Assembly (NCBI GenBank): GCA_963838735.1
Contig: CAWISG010000008.1
Coordinates: 95,073-159,072, forward strand
Reading direction: 5' to 3'
Origin: Parerythrobacter_A sp963838735
GTDB taxonomy: Bacteria; Pseudomonadota; Alphaproteobacteria; Sphingomonadales; Sphingomonadaceae
Length of the DNA: 64,000 bases
Under the pieces are notes generated by a model that was not told the origin of the DNA, made no database searches, and saw nothing but the letters and a program-made list of their open reading frames with translations. This document shows positions 26,952 through 36,392 of the stretch, piece by piece. Every line of letters starts with the position of its first letter. The stretch's first letter is position 1. The translations under genes and the position numbers were made by a program.

Positions 26952-28032
26952 CGCTGTAGAACTCCGTCAAATTGCCGTCCGGGTCGCGGATGGCGATGAT
27001 ATCAACGTGTCGGCTTCTGAACGAGGCCGCTGATCGTACATCGGGGAACCGTAGTGCCACGGCGGCGGGCAAGTCATCGCCCAGTCGCTCGGCCAGCATC
27101 GCTTGATAGGCGCGCAGGTCGCGCACCGGATAGCGGACCGAAATGATACCAAGATTTGGCGGGCTGGCCTTGGCCGAATGGTCGTGGCCGGTAAAGCCTG
27201 CGATCTGCATTACTTCGACGCGACCCGTCTCGCCTGCGACCGGAAAAAGCGCGGCGGCGGTGCGGGCAATCTGCGGCGTCAGGTTATAGGGGATGCCGAA
27301 ATTGGAAAAGGCGGGTTCGGGCGGTTCGCGTTCGCTGTCGAACAGCACGCCGAAGCCCAGCGTGTCGCGGTAGAAGTCGCGCGCCACCGGCCGGTCGCGG
27401 ACCATCCGCATGGCGTTGAAGCCCTGGCTCATGCGGCCCACGGGGAACGCGGTGAATGCTGGTGTTACGCGCTCATACACCGCCACGTTGATGCCGTGCG
27501 GTCCCTGCAACACGACATTGCGCAGATCGCTCGCGCCGAACCGGAAGCGGATCGGCGGGCTTTCGGCCCACCAGCCCAGCGCCAGTGCCTGTTCGTACAA
27601 GGCGGGCACATCGTCGCTGCGGACCATGATCGAATAGATGCCGCCGGTGTCCCAGGCGCGCGCCGCAGGGCGCACCGGTTCCTGCGCGACGCCGGTGAAA
27701 CGCACGAAGCGGATGCAGCCGGTATCGGCGTCCGGCGCGCACCACCGTTCGAACGTGGCGGCGGCCTCTGCTGGTAGTTTCCAGTACTTCAGCTCGCGCG
27801 CGTGACATTGCCCGACCGCACCAACCGCCAGTTTCCGGCGTGGCGAAACAGCGCGGTGGCGGGTTCGAACTCGGCCACCGAGACCACCGCCTCGGTCCAC
27901 GGCGCGACGCCGTATTGCGCCGCAACCGGCTCGACGCCCTGCGCGCTCACCCCCGTCGCGGTAACGGCGCAGACGAGCGCACCGAATGCCGCGAACAGGC
28001 GCTCTTCCTGTGGTGATTGCGCGTGCGGTCAC
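26941..28032 (-). pseudogene. VOC-fold protein with signal peptide, two compensating frame shifts
   Basis: A glyoxalase-fold protein of about 363 residues. From about 27795 to the end it reads well, with two VOC modules (AWDTGGIYSIMVRSDDVPAL and later RPVARDFYRDTLGFGVLFDS). Upstream of 27795 the matching sequence is in another frame: LFAAFGALVCAVTATGVSAQ, a good signal peptide, then HAGNWRLVRSGNVTRA. A GTG at 28030-28032 in the first frame gives the charged start TARAITTGRA. So one base seems gained near 28000 and one lost in CGCGCGCG near 27798; the total stays a multiple of three. It follows the TonB receptor by 2 bases. Errors in sequence are the simplest cause. Confidence 0.7.
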
Positions 28033-28034
28033 GC

Positions 28035-30317
28035 TCAGTCGAACGTGAAACCCACGTCGATGCCGAAGGTCAGCGGCGGTGCGGCATAGACCTGGTTCGT
28101 GCTGGTCGTTGCACGGAAATATTCGCGATCGGTCAGGTTCTTGCCCCACAGCGTGACTTTCAGTCCGCTGTCGTCGGGGCGATAGCCGATGCGCGCATCG
28201 ACGCGCGTGCCGGGTTCCACCAGCGAACCGGGCGGGTTGGCGACGAGGGCAAAGCTGTCGTCCTCATACGCCACATCACCGCCGAAGAAGACCTCTCCAC
28301 TGCCGACCGGTATGGTGTAGGTGAAGCCGACGGTCGCCTTGTATTCGGGCGCGTTCTTCAGCTCCAGCCCCAACGCGCACGCTACCACCTGATCGTTGAA
28401 CGCCGCACCCGGTGCGCCGCCCGCCGTCACATTGGTACAGGCCGGTCCGGCGACGCCGGTGTTGATGTTGGAGTTGGTCAGCGTGCCTGCCTGCAAGGCG
28501 GTAAGGCTTTCGTATTTCGCGTCGAGATAGCTGCCATTGCCGTAGATTATCAGCCCGTCCACCGGCTCCAGGCTGAATTCCACCTCGAAGCCCTGGATGC
28601 TGGCGTCCGCCGCATTGGAGCGGGTGAACACCCCGCCGCCGGTGGTCGCGCTGATTTGCAGGTCGCTATAGTCGTTGTTGAAATAGGTCGCGTTGAAGGT
28701 GGCGCGCCCGTCGAGGAACTGCGTGCGCAGGCCCGCTTCGATGCTTTTCAGCTCTTCCTTGTCGACGGACAGGAAGCAGCCTGCCGGGCTGAAGCAGTCG
28801 GACGAAAAGCCGGGCGATTTGAAGCCGGTGGCGTAGCTGCCGTAGACGAGGATGTCGGGCGTAATTTCGTAGCTGGCCTTGCCGGTATAGGTCACATCAT
28901 TGACGCCCACGCTGTCCTCCACACGCGGGATGACGGGGGAGGTACCGATGAAATCGCGGTCCTCGTCGGTATAGCGCGCGCCCGCCGTCAGTGTCAGCGC
29001 ATCGGTTACGTTCAGCCCGACCTGCCCGAACACGGAGAAGCTTTCGGTCTGGATGTCATTGGTGATCGGCAGGATGAAGGTGAAGGCGAGGTTCGCATCC
29101 TCGTTGTAATAGAACGCGCCCGCCGTCAGATCGACCAGATCGCCGATATTGGTGTTTACCAGGAATTCCTGGCTGAACTGGTTCTGGTCCGTCTGCTGGA
29201 AATAGGGGAAGGTGATGCTGGTGCTCAGATCGTCCTTCAGCGTGCGGTAGGCGGTGGTGGAGGACACCGAGAAGCCGTCATAATCGCCGCTAAGCTGGTA
29301 GGACACGCCGAAGGCATCGACCTCGCTGTTGAAATCGGTGAAGCAGCCGACGGGCTGGAAAGTCGCGGGCGTAAAGGCCGAACAGGTTACGCCGGGCGCT
29401 GGTTCGATGGTGAAGATGTCCTGATCGCGGTCCGTCACGACGGTCGGGTTGTCGCTTTGCGCAATGATGGAGCTGGGGACGGGATCCGACTTGTCCTTGG
29501 TGTAGTCGACGATGGCGAGGAACGACCAGATGTCGGACAGTTCGCCATACAGGCTGCCACGAATGGCATAAACTTCCTCGCCGCCCGGCTCGGACCCGGC
29601 GAGGTTTGCGAAATCGCCATTGGGATTGAGCGTGAAGTAGCTGTCCCGTTCACGATAGAGGCCGGAAATGCGCAGCGCACCGGTGTCCCACAGGTCGGCA
29701 TTGGCGCTAACCTTGGCCTGAATGCGGTTGTAATTTCCGTAGCCCGCTTCGGCGGTCACGCTGCTTTCGCCAAGCTGCGGACGGACGGAACTGATCTTGA
29801 TCGCCCCGCCATTGGTGTTGCGGCCATAGAGCGTGCCCTGCGGCCCGCGCAGCACCTCGACCTGTTCGATGTCTACCAGGTCGACGAGGCTGCCGACGGT
29901 GCGGCCCAGATAGACATTGTCGATATAGATGCCGACGGCAGGGTCGATGGCGCCGCGCGATTCATCTTCGCCTACCCCGCGGAAATAGATGCGCGCGCTG
30001 CTGGCGGTGCCGGTGCCGGTGGAAATGACCACGTTGGGGATCTGGTTCTGCAGATCGTTGGTATCGGCAATCTGCCGGTTCTCCAGCGCTTCCGCACTCA
30101 GCGCGGTGACGGCGGCGGGAACATCCTGCAGATCCTGCGCGCGCCGTTGCGCGGTCACGATGATGGCGCCGTCGCGGGCTATCGGATCGGCAACCTGCTG
30201 GCTCGTGGCGCTCTGGTCCGCTTCCTGCGCCGAAGCGAGGGCAGGGGCGAGCAGGCCCGATGCCAGTACGGTCCCGAAGGCGAGGCGAAGCGGCTTGGCG
30301 ATAGCGCAGTGGGTCAT
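28035..30317 (-). CDS. TonB-dependent outer membrane receptor 1
   Basis: A 760-residue receptor that brings a substrate across the outer membrane using TonB energy. A signal peptide (MTHCAIAKPLRLAFGTVLAS) precedes a TonB-box-like IIVTAQRRAQDLQDVP, a plug domain (YIDNVYLGRTVGSLVDLVDI, LRGPQGTLYGRNTNGGAI) and a barrel that ends with aromatic FTFD. I chose the ATG at 30315-30317, with GGGAGA before it, rather than the in-frame ATG at 30401 that would translate the operator. The operator copy at 30360 lies 42 bases before the start. It heads a six-gene operon with an MFS transporter, which fits an uptake system of the iron-pesticin/fyuA-like class common in sphingomonads. Confidence 0.95.
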   Translation of the reverse strand: MTHCAIAKPLRLAFGTVLASGLLAPALASAQEADQSATSQQVADPIARDGAIIVTAQRRAQDLQDVPAAVTALSAEALENRQIADTNDLQNQIPNVVISTGTGTASSARIYFRGVGEDESRGAIDPAVGIYIDNVYLGRTVGSLVDLVDIEQVEVLRGPQGTLYGRNTNGGAIKISSVRPQLGESSVTAEAGYGNYNRIQAKVSANADLWDTGALRISGLYRERDSYFTLNPNGDFANLAGSEPGGEEVYAIRGSLYGELSDIWSFLAIVDYTKDKSDPVPSSIIAQSDNPTVVTDRDQDIFTIEPAPGVTCSAFTPATFQPVGCFTDFNSEVDAFGVSYQLSGDYDGFSVSSTTAYRTLKDDLSTSITFPYFQQTDQNQFSQEFLVNTNIGDLVDLTAGAFYYNEDANLAFTFILPITNDIQTESFSVFGQVGLNVTDALTLTAGARYTDEDRDFIGTSPVIPRVEDSVGVNDVTYTGKASYEITPDILVYGSYATGFKSPGFSSDCFSPAGCFLSVDKEELKSIEAGLRTQFLDGRATFNATYFNNDYSDLQISATTGGGVFTRSNAADASIQGFEVEFSLEPVDGLIIYGNGSYLDAKYESLTALQAGTLTNSNINTGVAGPACTNVTAGGAPGAAFNDQVVACALGLELKNAPEYKATVGFTYTIPVGSGEVFFGGDVAYEDDSFALVANPPGSLVEPGTRVDARIGYRPDDSGLKVTLWGKNLTDREYFRATTSTNQVYAAPPLTFGIDVGFTFD

Positions 30318-30359
30318 GTGCAGTCTCCCGAGATTTACAATATTCTCTCCGGGCGCAAG

Positions 30360-30371
30360 TTGTCCGGACAA
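30360..30371. promoter_or_regulatory. Palindromic operator, copy 3 (TTGTCCGGACAA)
   Basis: A perfect palindrome in the context AAGTTGTCCGGACAAATTTG, 42 bases before the minus-strand TonB receptor 1 start and about 100 bases before the plus-strand membrane protein gene at 30474. It shares 18 of 20 positions with copy 2. It probably regulates the receptor operon and perhaps the divergent gene too. Confidence 0.85.
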
Positions 30372-30473
30372 ATTTGCCTTTGTCAAGCAATCCGCTATCA
30401 CGCCGCCGGAATTGAACGATATGGTGCGGCGACCGCGTCATATCGGCAACAATCGTAAAAGGAGCCTGTTCGC

Positions 30474-31145
30474 ATGGTCACCGTCTACAGCCTGCTGGTT
30501 TATGCGCACCTGCTCGCTTTCGTGCTGTGGCTGGGGGCCGATGTAGGCGTCTATTGCCTTGGGCAGCACTTCCGCAAACGCACGATTTATACGCTGGACC
30601 AGCGGATCGCCTTGCTCAAACTGCTGGTGATCGTGGATCTCACGCCGCGCTGCGCGTGGGCGCTCATGGTGCCGCTGTCGCTCAGCGTGGTGGCTGCCGG
30701 GGGATACTGGGCAGTGCCGGCGTGGCTGCTCGCCGGATCGTGGGTAATCGGGGCGGGCTGGGTATTCCTGGTGCTGGATTCTCATGCACACGACCAGACC
30801 CCGCGTGCCGCGCGCAACCGCAAGGTCGAAGGGGTGCTGAGCTGGGTCGTCGGCGCGTTCTATCTGGGGCTAGGGTTCAGGAGTATCGTCGAGGATGCGC
30901 CCCTCGCGCCGGACTGGCTGGCGTGGAAGGCGCTGATGTTCGGCCTGATTTTCGTGGCCGCGATCATGATCGACCGCACGTTCAAACCGGTCGGTGGCCA
31001 GCTGACGGCGGTGCTGGAACAGGGATCGACCGACGCGACGGAACTGCCGCTGCTGCGCACGATGAATGCCACGCGCATATGGGTATGGTTCATCTACCTG
31101 TTGCTGCTGGTCACGGCGTTCCTCGGCAATGTGAAACCGTTCTGA
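30474..31145 (+). CDS. Integral membrane protein, CopD/DUF2269-like
   Basis: A 223-residue protein with about five or six hydrophobic segments. The first, with YAHLLAFVLWLGADVGVYCL, carries a His followed by a WLGAD-type turn seen in CopD and related membrane proteins that may bind heme or metal. A second segment set lies at about 55-105, and the last (FIYLLLLVTAFLGNVKPF) ends at the C-terminus. An AAGGAG ribosome site precedes the start. It lies between two TonB receptor genes and may share their regulation. I do not assign a function. Confidence 0.75.
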   Translation: MVTVYSLLVYAHLLAFVLWLGADVGVYCLGQHFRKRTIYTLDQRIALLKLLVIVDLTPRCAWALMVPLSLSVVAAGGYWAVPAWLLAGSWVIGAGWVFLVLDSHAHDQTPRAARNRKVEGVLSWVVGAFYLGLGFRSIVEDAPLAPDWLAWKALMFGLIFVAAIMIDRTFKPVGGQLTAVLEQGSTDATELPLLRTMNATRIWVWFIYLLLLVTAFLGNVKPF

Positions 31146-31205
31146 TGCCGCACGAGAAACAAAAATGTCACAGATAACGGCGTATCTACACGGGGAAGGA
31201 TAAAT

Positions 31206-31217
31206 TTGTCTGGACAA
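31206..31217. promoter_or_regulatory. Palindromic operator, copy 4 (TTGTCTGGACAA)
   Basis: A near-perfect palindrome with one central change, in the context AATTTGTCTGGACAAATTTC. Its outer arms AAATTTGTC and GACAAATTT are the most symmetric of the six. It lies 80 bases before the TonB receptor 2 start and 60 bases after the membrane protein gene, so it most likely serves the receptor. Confidence 0.8.
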
Positions 31218-31297
31218 ATTTCGCCCATGCAGGAACGTGCAGGATACGAGACACTCCATTCCGGCGGCGAGGGGCCGTTAAAACAGGGGACCACTTG

Positions 31298-33823
31298 ATG
31301 AAACGTTCGACACGCACCTGCCTGCTGGCGGCAACCATGATGACGTCGGCCGCCGCACTCTCCGGCACCGCAATCGCACAGGATACGCAGGATACGGACG
31401 GCAACCCGACTGCCGAACAGGCCGGACCGCGCCCGTTGGGCAATGAAATCATCGTGACCGCGCGCAAACGCGAGGAGACGCTTCAGGATATTCCGACATC
31501 GGTGGCCGTCGCCACGGCGGAAACCATCGAACGGCTCGGCCTCGACAACCTGCAGGACATTTCCAAGACCACCCCGGGCCTGATCTTCGACGACAGCCTT
31601 GGCCGCGACGGCAACCGTCCGGTCATTCGCGGGCAGGCCAATATTCTGGGTCAGTCGGGTGTCGCCTTCTTCATCGACGGTATCTACTACACCGGCAGCC
31701 TAGCGGATTACGATGTCGACACGATCGAACGCATCGAAGTGGTCAAGGGCCCGCAAAGCGCGCTGTATGGTCGCAACACCTATTCCGGCGCGATCAACAT
31801 CATCTCCAAGATGCCGGGTGATTTCTGGGAAGGCCGCGTCACTGCCGATATTTCCGAAAACGACCGGTACGAAGTGACCGCCGGTATCCGCGGCCCGCTG
31901 GCCGAAGGCATCGGCGTTGGCATCAATGGCCGGTTCTATGATTTCGGCGGCGAGTTCATCAACCAGTTCGACGGCGAACCGGTCGGCGACCAGAAATCCT
32001 ATTCCGTTTCCGGGGTGCTGAATTTCGACACCGGCAGCCCGTTCACCGCTGCGCTGCGCGGATATTACAACCGCACCAATGACGGCCAGCCCGCCATTTT
32101 CCAGCAGGGCACCGAATTCAACAATGTGCTGCCCGACAACGGCGCACTGTATGGCGGCGGTGGACGGTATTTCGCCGGGCCGATCCAGCCGCGCCCGATC
32201 AACACGGACTATCGCCGCCAGTTCACCGATCCCGATGATGTCGGCATCGAGGCGGACACCTATAATGTCAGCCTGAAACTGGAATACGAATTGACGGACA
32301 GCCTGACGCTGACCTCGCTGTCGGGTTTCAACGACCGGGTGCAGACCACGCTGACCGATGGCGATTATGGCCCTAACAGTTTCCAGACCGCGCGCTTTGC
32401 CCGTTTCCCGGCGGGCGCGCCCGTCGGTTTCGGCCCGGCAGGGCCGATCTTCCCGTTCGGCTTCGTCGGCACCACCGTCGATTTCAGCTTCGCCAACCGC
32501 AGCGAAACGCAGGACTTCAGCCAGGAATTGCGGCTTGCCTATCTTAGCGACAGTTTCGATGTCATCGTGGGCGGCTATTATTTCGATCAGGACGATGACA
32601 GCTTCTCCATCCGCGAAGTGCCTGCCGACGCAGCAGCGCGGGCCGGGGCCAGCTTCGGGCAAGCCATTGGCATCGAAAGCGGTATCTGCGCGGCCAATCC
32701 GAACTGCGCTAGCGTCGCCCCGTTCTTCGGTCCGTCCACGCCCAATGCGCGTGACGAGAACCTTCAGGAGATTCGCAACGTCGCCGTGTTCGGCGCGGTC
32801 GAATTCCACCTTGGCCCGAACGTCAATCTGGGTCTGGAAGGGCGCTATTCCGAAGAGCGTATCCGGCAGACGGTGTTCGATTTCGACGAAGGCGATATGC
32901 GCCCCGTCGGCGATTTCCAGGAAACCACTTTCAAGGAATTCACGCCGCGCGTAACGCTGGATTTCCAGCCCAGCGACGATACGCTGATCTACGGGATCTA
33001 TGCCGAGGGGCAGAAGCCGGGCGGCTTCAACTCCACCATCGCCATCGCGGCGGGCCGCGGCACGTTCGATGCCGAGGACAACAAGTCGTTCGAACTCGGT
33101 GTAAAGAACCAGTTCCTCGACGGCGATCTGGTCGTGAACGTCGCCGCATTCCATAACGAGATCGACGGCTATCAGCTGACGCAGAACGTGCAGGTCGGCC
33201 CCAATACGCAGAGCGCCACGGTCAATGCGGGCGACGCGCGGGTGAACGGGCTTGAGCTGGAAGTGCTGGCACGGCCGAGCAACAATTTCACGGTGACGGC
33301 AAACTATGCGCTGGCGGACAGTCGCTTCACTGCCGGGTTCGATGAAAACCAGGGCGTGCTGAACGATGTGGCGGACGACCAGCTGGTGAATTGCAGCACC
33401 GGCGATGAATTCCCCGATGTTGCCGGGTGCCAGTCGCTGTTCGGTTCCATCGACGGACAGCGCATTCCGCGTGCGCCGGTGCATCGCGTGTTCGCCGATG
33501 TCGATTATCGCGTGCCGATCGGCGGTGGTTTGGGCGGCGGCGAATGGGAATTCTTCGCAGGGGGCAACGTCACCATGACCTCCAAGGCGTTCGCGCAGGT
33601 CAGCAATCTCGCCAGCTATGGCGACAGCACCGTGGTCGATCTGCGGGTCGGCGTCGGCAATGGCGTCTACAAGGTGCAGGGCTATGTCGACAACGTGACG
33701 GACGAGGATTCGGTCGCGCAGGTCATCCGTTACGCGGATGCCGACGCCAGCTTCCGCCGCAGCTTCATCGGCGGCCTGCGCCCCGGCCGGCGCTTCGGTG
33801 TGATTGTGTCCGCCGGGTTCTGA
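31298..33823 (+). CDS. TonB-dependent outer membrane receptor 2
   Basis: An 841-residue receptor with a signal peptide (MKRSTRTCLLAATMMTSAAA, cut near AIAQD), a TonB box EIIVTARKREETLQDIP, a plug (FFIDGIYYTGSLADYDVDTI, VVKGPQSALYGRNTYSGAIN) and a 22-strand-type barrel ending VIVSAGF. A TTG at 31295 directly precedes the ATG at 31298; I prefer the ATG, which has AGGGGA at normal distance. It is monocistronic and is followed by a strong terminator hairpin. It differs clearly from receptor 1, so the two may import different forms of the substrate. Operator copy 4 lies upstream. Confidence 0.95.
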   Translation: MKRSTRTCLLAATMMTSAAALSGTAIAQDTQDTDGNPTAEQAGPRPLGNEIIVTARKREETLQDIPTSVAVATAETIERLGLDNLQDISKTTPGLIFDDSLGRDGNRPVIRGQANILGQSGVAFFIDGIYYTGSLADYDVDTIERIEVVKGPQSALYGRNTYSGAINIISKMPGDFWEGRVTADISENDRYEVTAGIRGPLAEGIGVGINGRFYDFGGEFINQFDGEPVGDQKSYSVSGVLNFDTGSPFTAALRGYYNRTNDGQPAIFQQGTEFNNVLPDNGALYGGGGRYFAGPIQPRPINTDYRRQFTDPDDVGIEADTYNVSLKLEYELTDSLTLTSLSGFNDRVQTTLTDGDYGPNSFQTARFARFPAGAPVGFGPAGPIFPFGFVGTTVDFSFANRSETQDFSQELRLAYLSDSFDVIVGGYYFDQDDDSFSIREVPADAAARAGASFGQAIGIESGICAANPNCASVAPFFGPSTPNARDENLQEIRNVAVFGAVEFHLGPNVNLGLEGRYSEERIRQTVFDFDEGDMRPVGDFQETTFKEFTPRVTLDFQPSDDTLIYGIYAEGQKPGGFNSTIAIAAGRGTFDAEDNKSFELGVKNQFLDGDLVVNVAAFHNEIDGYQLTQNVQVGPNTQSATVNAGDARVNGLELEVLARPSNNFTVTANYALADSRFTAGFDENQGVLNDVADDQLVNCSTGDEFPDVAGCQSLFGSIDGQRIPRAPVHRVFADVDYRVPIGGGLGGGEWEFFAGGNVTMTSKAFAQVSNLASYGDSTVVDLRVGVGNGVYKVQGYVDNVTDEDSVAQVIRYADADASFRRSFIGGLRPGRRFGVIVSAGF

Positions 33824-33845
33824 TACCGCTTACGCACGAGAAAAC

Positions 33846-33877
33846 GGGCCGGGGAAGCAGTGCTTCTCCGGCCCTTT
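33846..33877. terminator. Rho-independent terminator hairpin
   Basis: A stem of about 14 pairs with one G-T pair and a single-base loop: GGGCCGGGGAAGCA pairs with TGCTTCTCCGGCCC, followed by TTT. It lies 22 bases after TonB receptor 2. The convergent DUF1838 gene ends at 33910, and the symmetric stem, with AAAA on its other side, could serve both directions. Confidence 0.85.
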
Positions 33878-33909
33878 CGCTGCCCGCTCTGAAAGACGCG
33901 CCGCTGCGT

Positions 33910-34845
33910 CTATTCCCCTTCGGACATGGCGTCCGCGTTCGCCTCTGCCTCGGCACGCCGTGCGTCTTCCAGCAGCTTGAACTTGGTCCAGGTGGTTTCA
34001 TTGCGCCGTGTATCGTCCTTGGGCGGCGCCTGTTCGTAGATCGGATAGTTCGTGCGGATTTCGGTCTTCAGCACGTCGGGCAATTCCTCGAACCCGCCGG
34101 GCAGCTTTCGGCCCATCGCATTGAACACCATCTGTCCGGGCCGTCCGCCCATTTCCATCCATGGCGCCCACGGCGAGATGCGGACCCAGCTGATCATCGG
34201 GTAGGCGGTGGGAAGGGTGCTGTCATACAGCTCGTCCTTCAGCACCGCGAAATCGAAGATTTCCATCGCATGATATTCGTTGCCCACGAACTTCTGGTAA
34301 TCGCCGCCCAGCGGGTTGGTGTAGAACAGCGGCACTTCGACCGGATAGAACACGAACGGCCCGACTTCGCGCAAGGAGTCCAGCGTATAGGCGCTGCCGT
34401 CGCTGCCGATGGGGAAGTTGGGGCGACCGTTCACCGGGTCGTTGTAGATCTGCATCACGTCGACCGTGTCGCCGGTATAGGGGTTCTCCCACTGATTCAC
34501 GACTTCGCCTGTAACGGGGTCCAGCATCAGCATGATCTCGCGACTGATAAGGCGCCAGCCGCTGCCGCGTTCGGGGTCGGTCACTTCGACGCACCGGCGG
34601 ATGTTCATTCCCTCGCCCTTGAACAATAGCTTGTCGCGTATGCCGGGACTGCGGCCATAGATATTACCGGACCAATGATAGACGGCCGGCTCGTCTGCCG
34701 AGACGCCGCATTGCATCCGTTTGGAAATCTCCACGGCGTCGGCAGGCACGTCCGGGTCCAGCGTGCGGGCGGCGGCGGGTGCGATGGCGAAGGCCAGCGC
34801 GGAGGCGGCGGTTGCCAGTGCGGTGAAGGTGGAACGGATGGTCAT
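33910..34845 (-). CDS. DUF1838 family exported protein
   Basis: A 311-residue protein with a signal peptide (MTIRSTFTALATAASALAFA, cut near PAAARTLD) and a DUF1838-type domain. Typical stretches are HWSGNIYGRSPG, the WRLISREIMLMLDPVTGEV block and the WAPWMEMGGRPGQMVFNAMG block. I chose the ATG at 34845, with GGGAGAGA before it, over the in-frame ATG at 34875. The domain has no proven function; it often occurs beside catabolic genes in sphingomonads. Operator copy 5 lies in the 156-base space between it and the divergent CitE-type gene, so it belongs to the same regulon. Confidence 0.85.
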   Translation of the reverse strand: MTIRSTFTALATAASALAFAIAPAAARTLDPDVPADAVEISKRMQCGVSADEPAVYHWSGNIYGRSPGIRDKLLFKGEGMNIRRCVEVTDPERGSGWRLISREIMLMLDPVTGEVVNQWENPYTGDTVDVMQIYNDPVNGRPNFPIGSDGSAYTLDSLREVGPFVFYPVEVPLFYTNPLGGDYQKFVGNEYHAMEIFDFAVLKDELYDSTLPTAYPMISWVRISPWAPWMEMGGRPGQMVFNAMGRKLPGGFEELPDVLKTEIRTNYPIYEQAPPKDDTRRNETTWTKFKLLEDARRAEAEANADAMSEGE

Positions 34846-34938
34846 TAAGGTCTCTCCCGGTGAAATCGCAGGCAATATCGGCGTGTCGGGGACGGGGTGC
34901 GACTGCCAACAAACCTATATTGCGGGTTGACTTTAGAT

Positions 34939-34950
34939 TTGTCCGGACAA
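34939..34950. promoter_or_regulatory. Palindromic operator, copy 5 (TTGTCCGGACAA)
   Basis: A perfect palindrome in the context GATTTGTCCGGACAAATTGT, between the divergent DUF1838 gene (start 34845) and the CitE-type operon (start 35002). It lies 51 bases before the plus-strand start. As with copy 2, one site can serve two promoters. Confidence 0.85.
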
Positions 34951-35001
34951 ATTGTGAAGCATATTCCCGATCTCCCCACCCGACGAGGAAGCGCCGCCAG
35001 C

Positions 35002-35841
35002 ATGTTCGCCCATTCCAGCCTTCTTTTCGTGCCCGGATCGCGGCCCGACCGTTTCGCGAAGGCGAAGGATGCAGGTGCCGGGCTGACGGTGATCGACCTG
35101 GAAGATGCCGTGTCCGCACCCGACAAGACCGAAGCACGCGATGCGGCGTTGACACATGTCTCGGACGGGGCGGGTGGCTGGGCGATCCGCATCAATCCCG
35201 TGGCGACGGCGGCCGGCGTCGCCGATCTTGCCGCACTGGGCGCAGCGGACGCGCTGCCCGAAACGCTGCTGCTGCCAATGGCGGAGACGGCCCGCGATTG
35301 CGAAATCGTAGCGCAGGTCCTGGGCGAGCGGTGCCCGATGCTGGTGCCGCTGGTGGAAACGCCGCGCGCGCTCCGCAACGCGCGCGCCATCGCCGCTGCA
35401 CCCAGGGTTGCCGCCGTCATGTTCGGCGGGGGCGACTTTGCCGGCGTACTGGGCGTGACGCTGGCGTGGGAGCCGTTGCTGACGGCGCGCCAGCAGCTGG
35501 TCCTCGCCTGCGCCGAAGCCGAAGTGCCCGCGATTGATGTGCCGTTCATCCACCTGGACGACGCGGACGGGCTGGCGGAGGAATGTGCGCGCGCCGAAGC
35601 GCTGGGTTTCGCCGCCAAGGCCGCCATTCACCCGCGTCAGGTCGCCGCTATCGAAGGCGCATTCGTGCCTGGCGAAGACGCGGTGAACGAAGCTGCGGAA
35701 GCGTTGCAGGCCTATGCCGGTGGCGGAAACCAGGTGATGACGCACAATGGCAGGATGCTCGAAGCGCCTATCATCAAGCGATATCAGGCAATCGTCGCCA
35801 AGCATGAAGCCAATAAATCGGAGGAGCGAGCCAATGCGTGA
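35002..35841 (+). CDS. CitE-type CoA-ester lyase (HpcH/HpaI family)
   Basis: A 279-residue TIM-barrel lyase. The start FAHSSLLFVPGSRPDRFAKA and the block LTVIDLEDAVSAPDK are diagnostic of citrate lyase beta-type enzymes. The metal- and substrate-binding residues lie in MLVPLVETPRALRN and MFGGGDFAGVLG. Family members cleave citramalyl-CoA, malyl-CoA or citryl-CoA. I chose the ATG at 35002, with GAGGAAG before it, because the upstream in-frame ATG at 34897 would translate the operator. It heads the CoA operon and is coupled to the MaoC gene by an 8-base overlap. Cleavage of a methylmalyl- or citramalyl-CoA intermediate fits the neighbours. Confidence 0.9.
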   Translation: MFAHSSLLFVPGSRPDRFAKAKDAGAGLTVIDLEDAVSAPDKTEARDAALTHVSDGAGGWAIRINPVATAAGVADLAALGAADALPETLLLPMAETARDCEIVAQVLGERCPMLVPLVETPRALRNARAIAAAPRVAAVMFGGGDFAGVLGVTLAWEPLLTARQQLVLACAEAEVPAIDVPFIHLDDADGLAEECARAEALGFAAKAAIHPRQVAAIEGAFVPGEDAVNEAAEALQAYAGGGNQVMTHNGRMLEAPIIKRYQAIVAKHEANKSEERANA

Positions 35842-36343
35842 AGGTGTCATCGAAGTCTCGCCAGGCCGGTTCCGCGAGGTGCAGGGCCGCTATTTCGAGG
35901 ATTTCGTGGAAGGGCATGTCTACGAACACCGCCCCGGTCGCACGATTACCGATGCGGACAATGTCTGGTTCACCCTGCTGACCATGAACACGCATCCCGC
36001 GCATTTCGATTACGAGCTGTCGAAGGACACCGAATTCGGCAAGCCGCTGGTCGTCAGCCCCTTCACTATCGCGCTGATGACCGGGATGAGCGTTTCCGAC
36101 ACCAGCGGCAAGGCCATCGCCAATCTGGGCTGGGACGAGGTGCGAATGACGAAACCGCTATTCGTGGGCGATACGCTGTATTGCGAAAGCGAAGTGCTGG
36201 AGCTGCGCGAAAGCAAGAGCCGGCCCGAACAGGGCATCGTGACGTTCAAGACCATCGCCAAGAACCAGCACGGCGATATCGTCAGCCATTACAAGCGCAC
36301 CGTGCTGGTCTGGAAACGCGGCTTCGGTGGCCTGGACGACTAG
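35834..36343 (+). CDS. MaoC-like hydratase (mesaconyl-CoA hydratase-like)
   Basis: A 169-residue hot-dog-fold hydratase. The N-terminal block RYFEDFVEGHVYEHRPGRTI and the ITDADNVWFTLLTMNTHPAH stretch, with a likely active-site Asp and His, match the MaoC branch that includes mesaconyl-CoA hydratases. These enzymes add water to methyl-branched enoyl-CoA to form a malyl-CoA derivative, which a CitE-type lyase can split. The two genes overlap by 8 bases, which strongly suggests that they act in sequence. The upstream in-frame ATG at 35747 is antisense-like and was not used. Confidence 0.9.
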   Translation: MREGVIEVSPGRFREVQGRYFEDFVEGHVYEHRPGRTITDADNVWFTLLTMNTHPAHFDYELSKDTEFGKPLVVSPFTIALMTGMSVSDTSGKAIANLGWDEVRMTKPLFVGDTLYCESEVLELRESKSRPEQGIVTFKTIAKNQHGDIVSHYKRTVLVWKRGFGGLDD

Positions 36344-36392
36344 GCTTCCGCGCTTCTCCTCCCCCCCGAATTTGTTCAAGGATCTTCGTATC

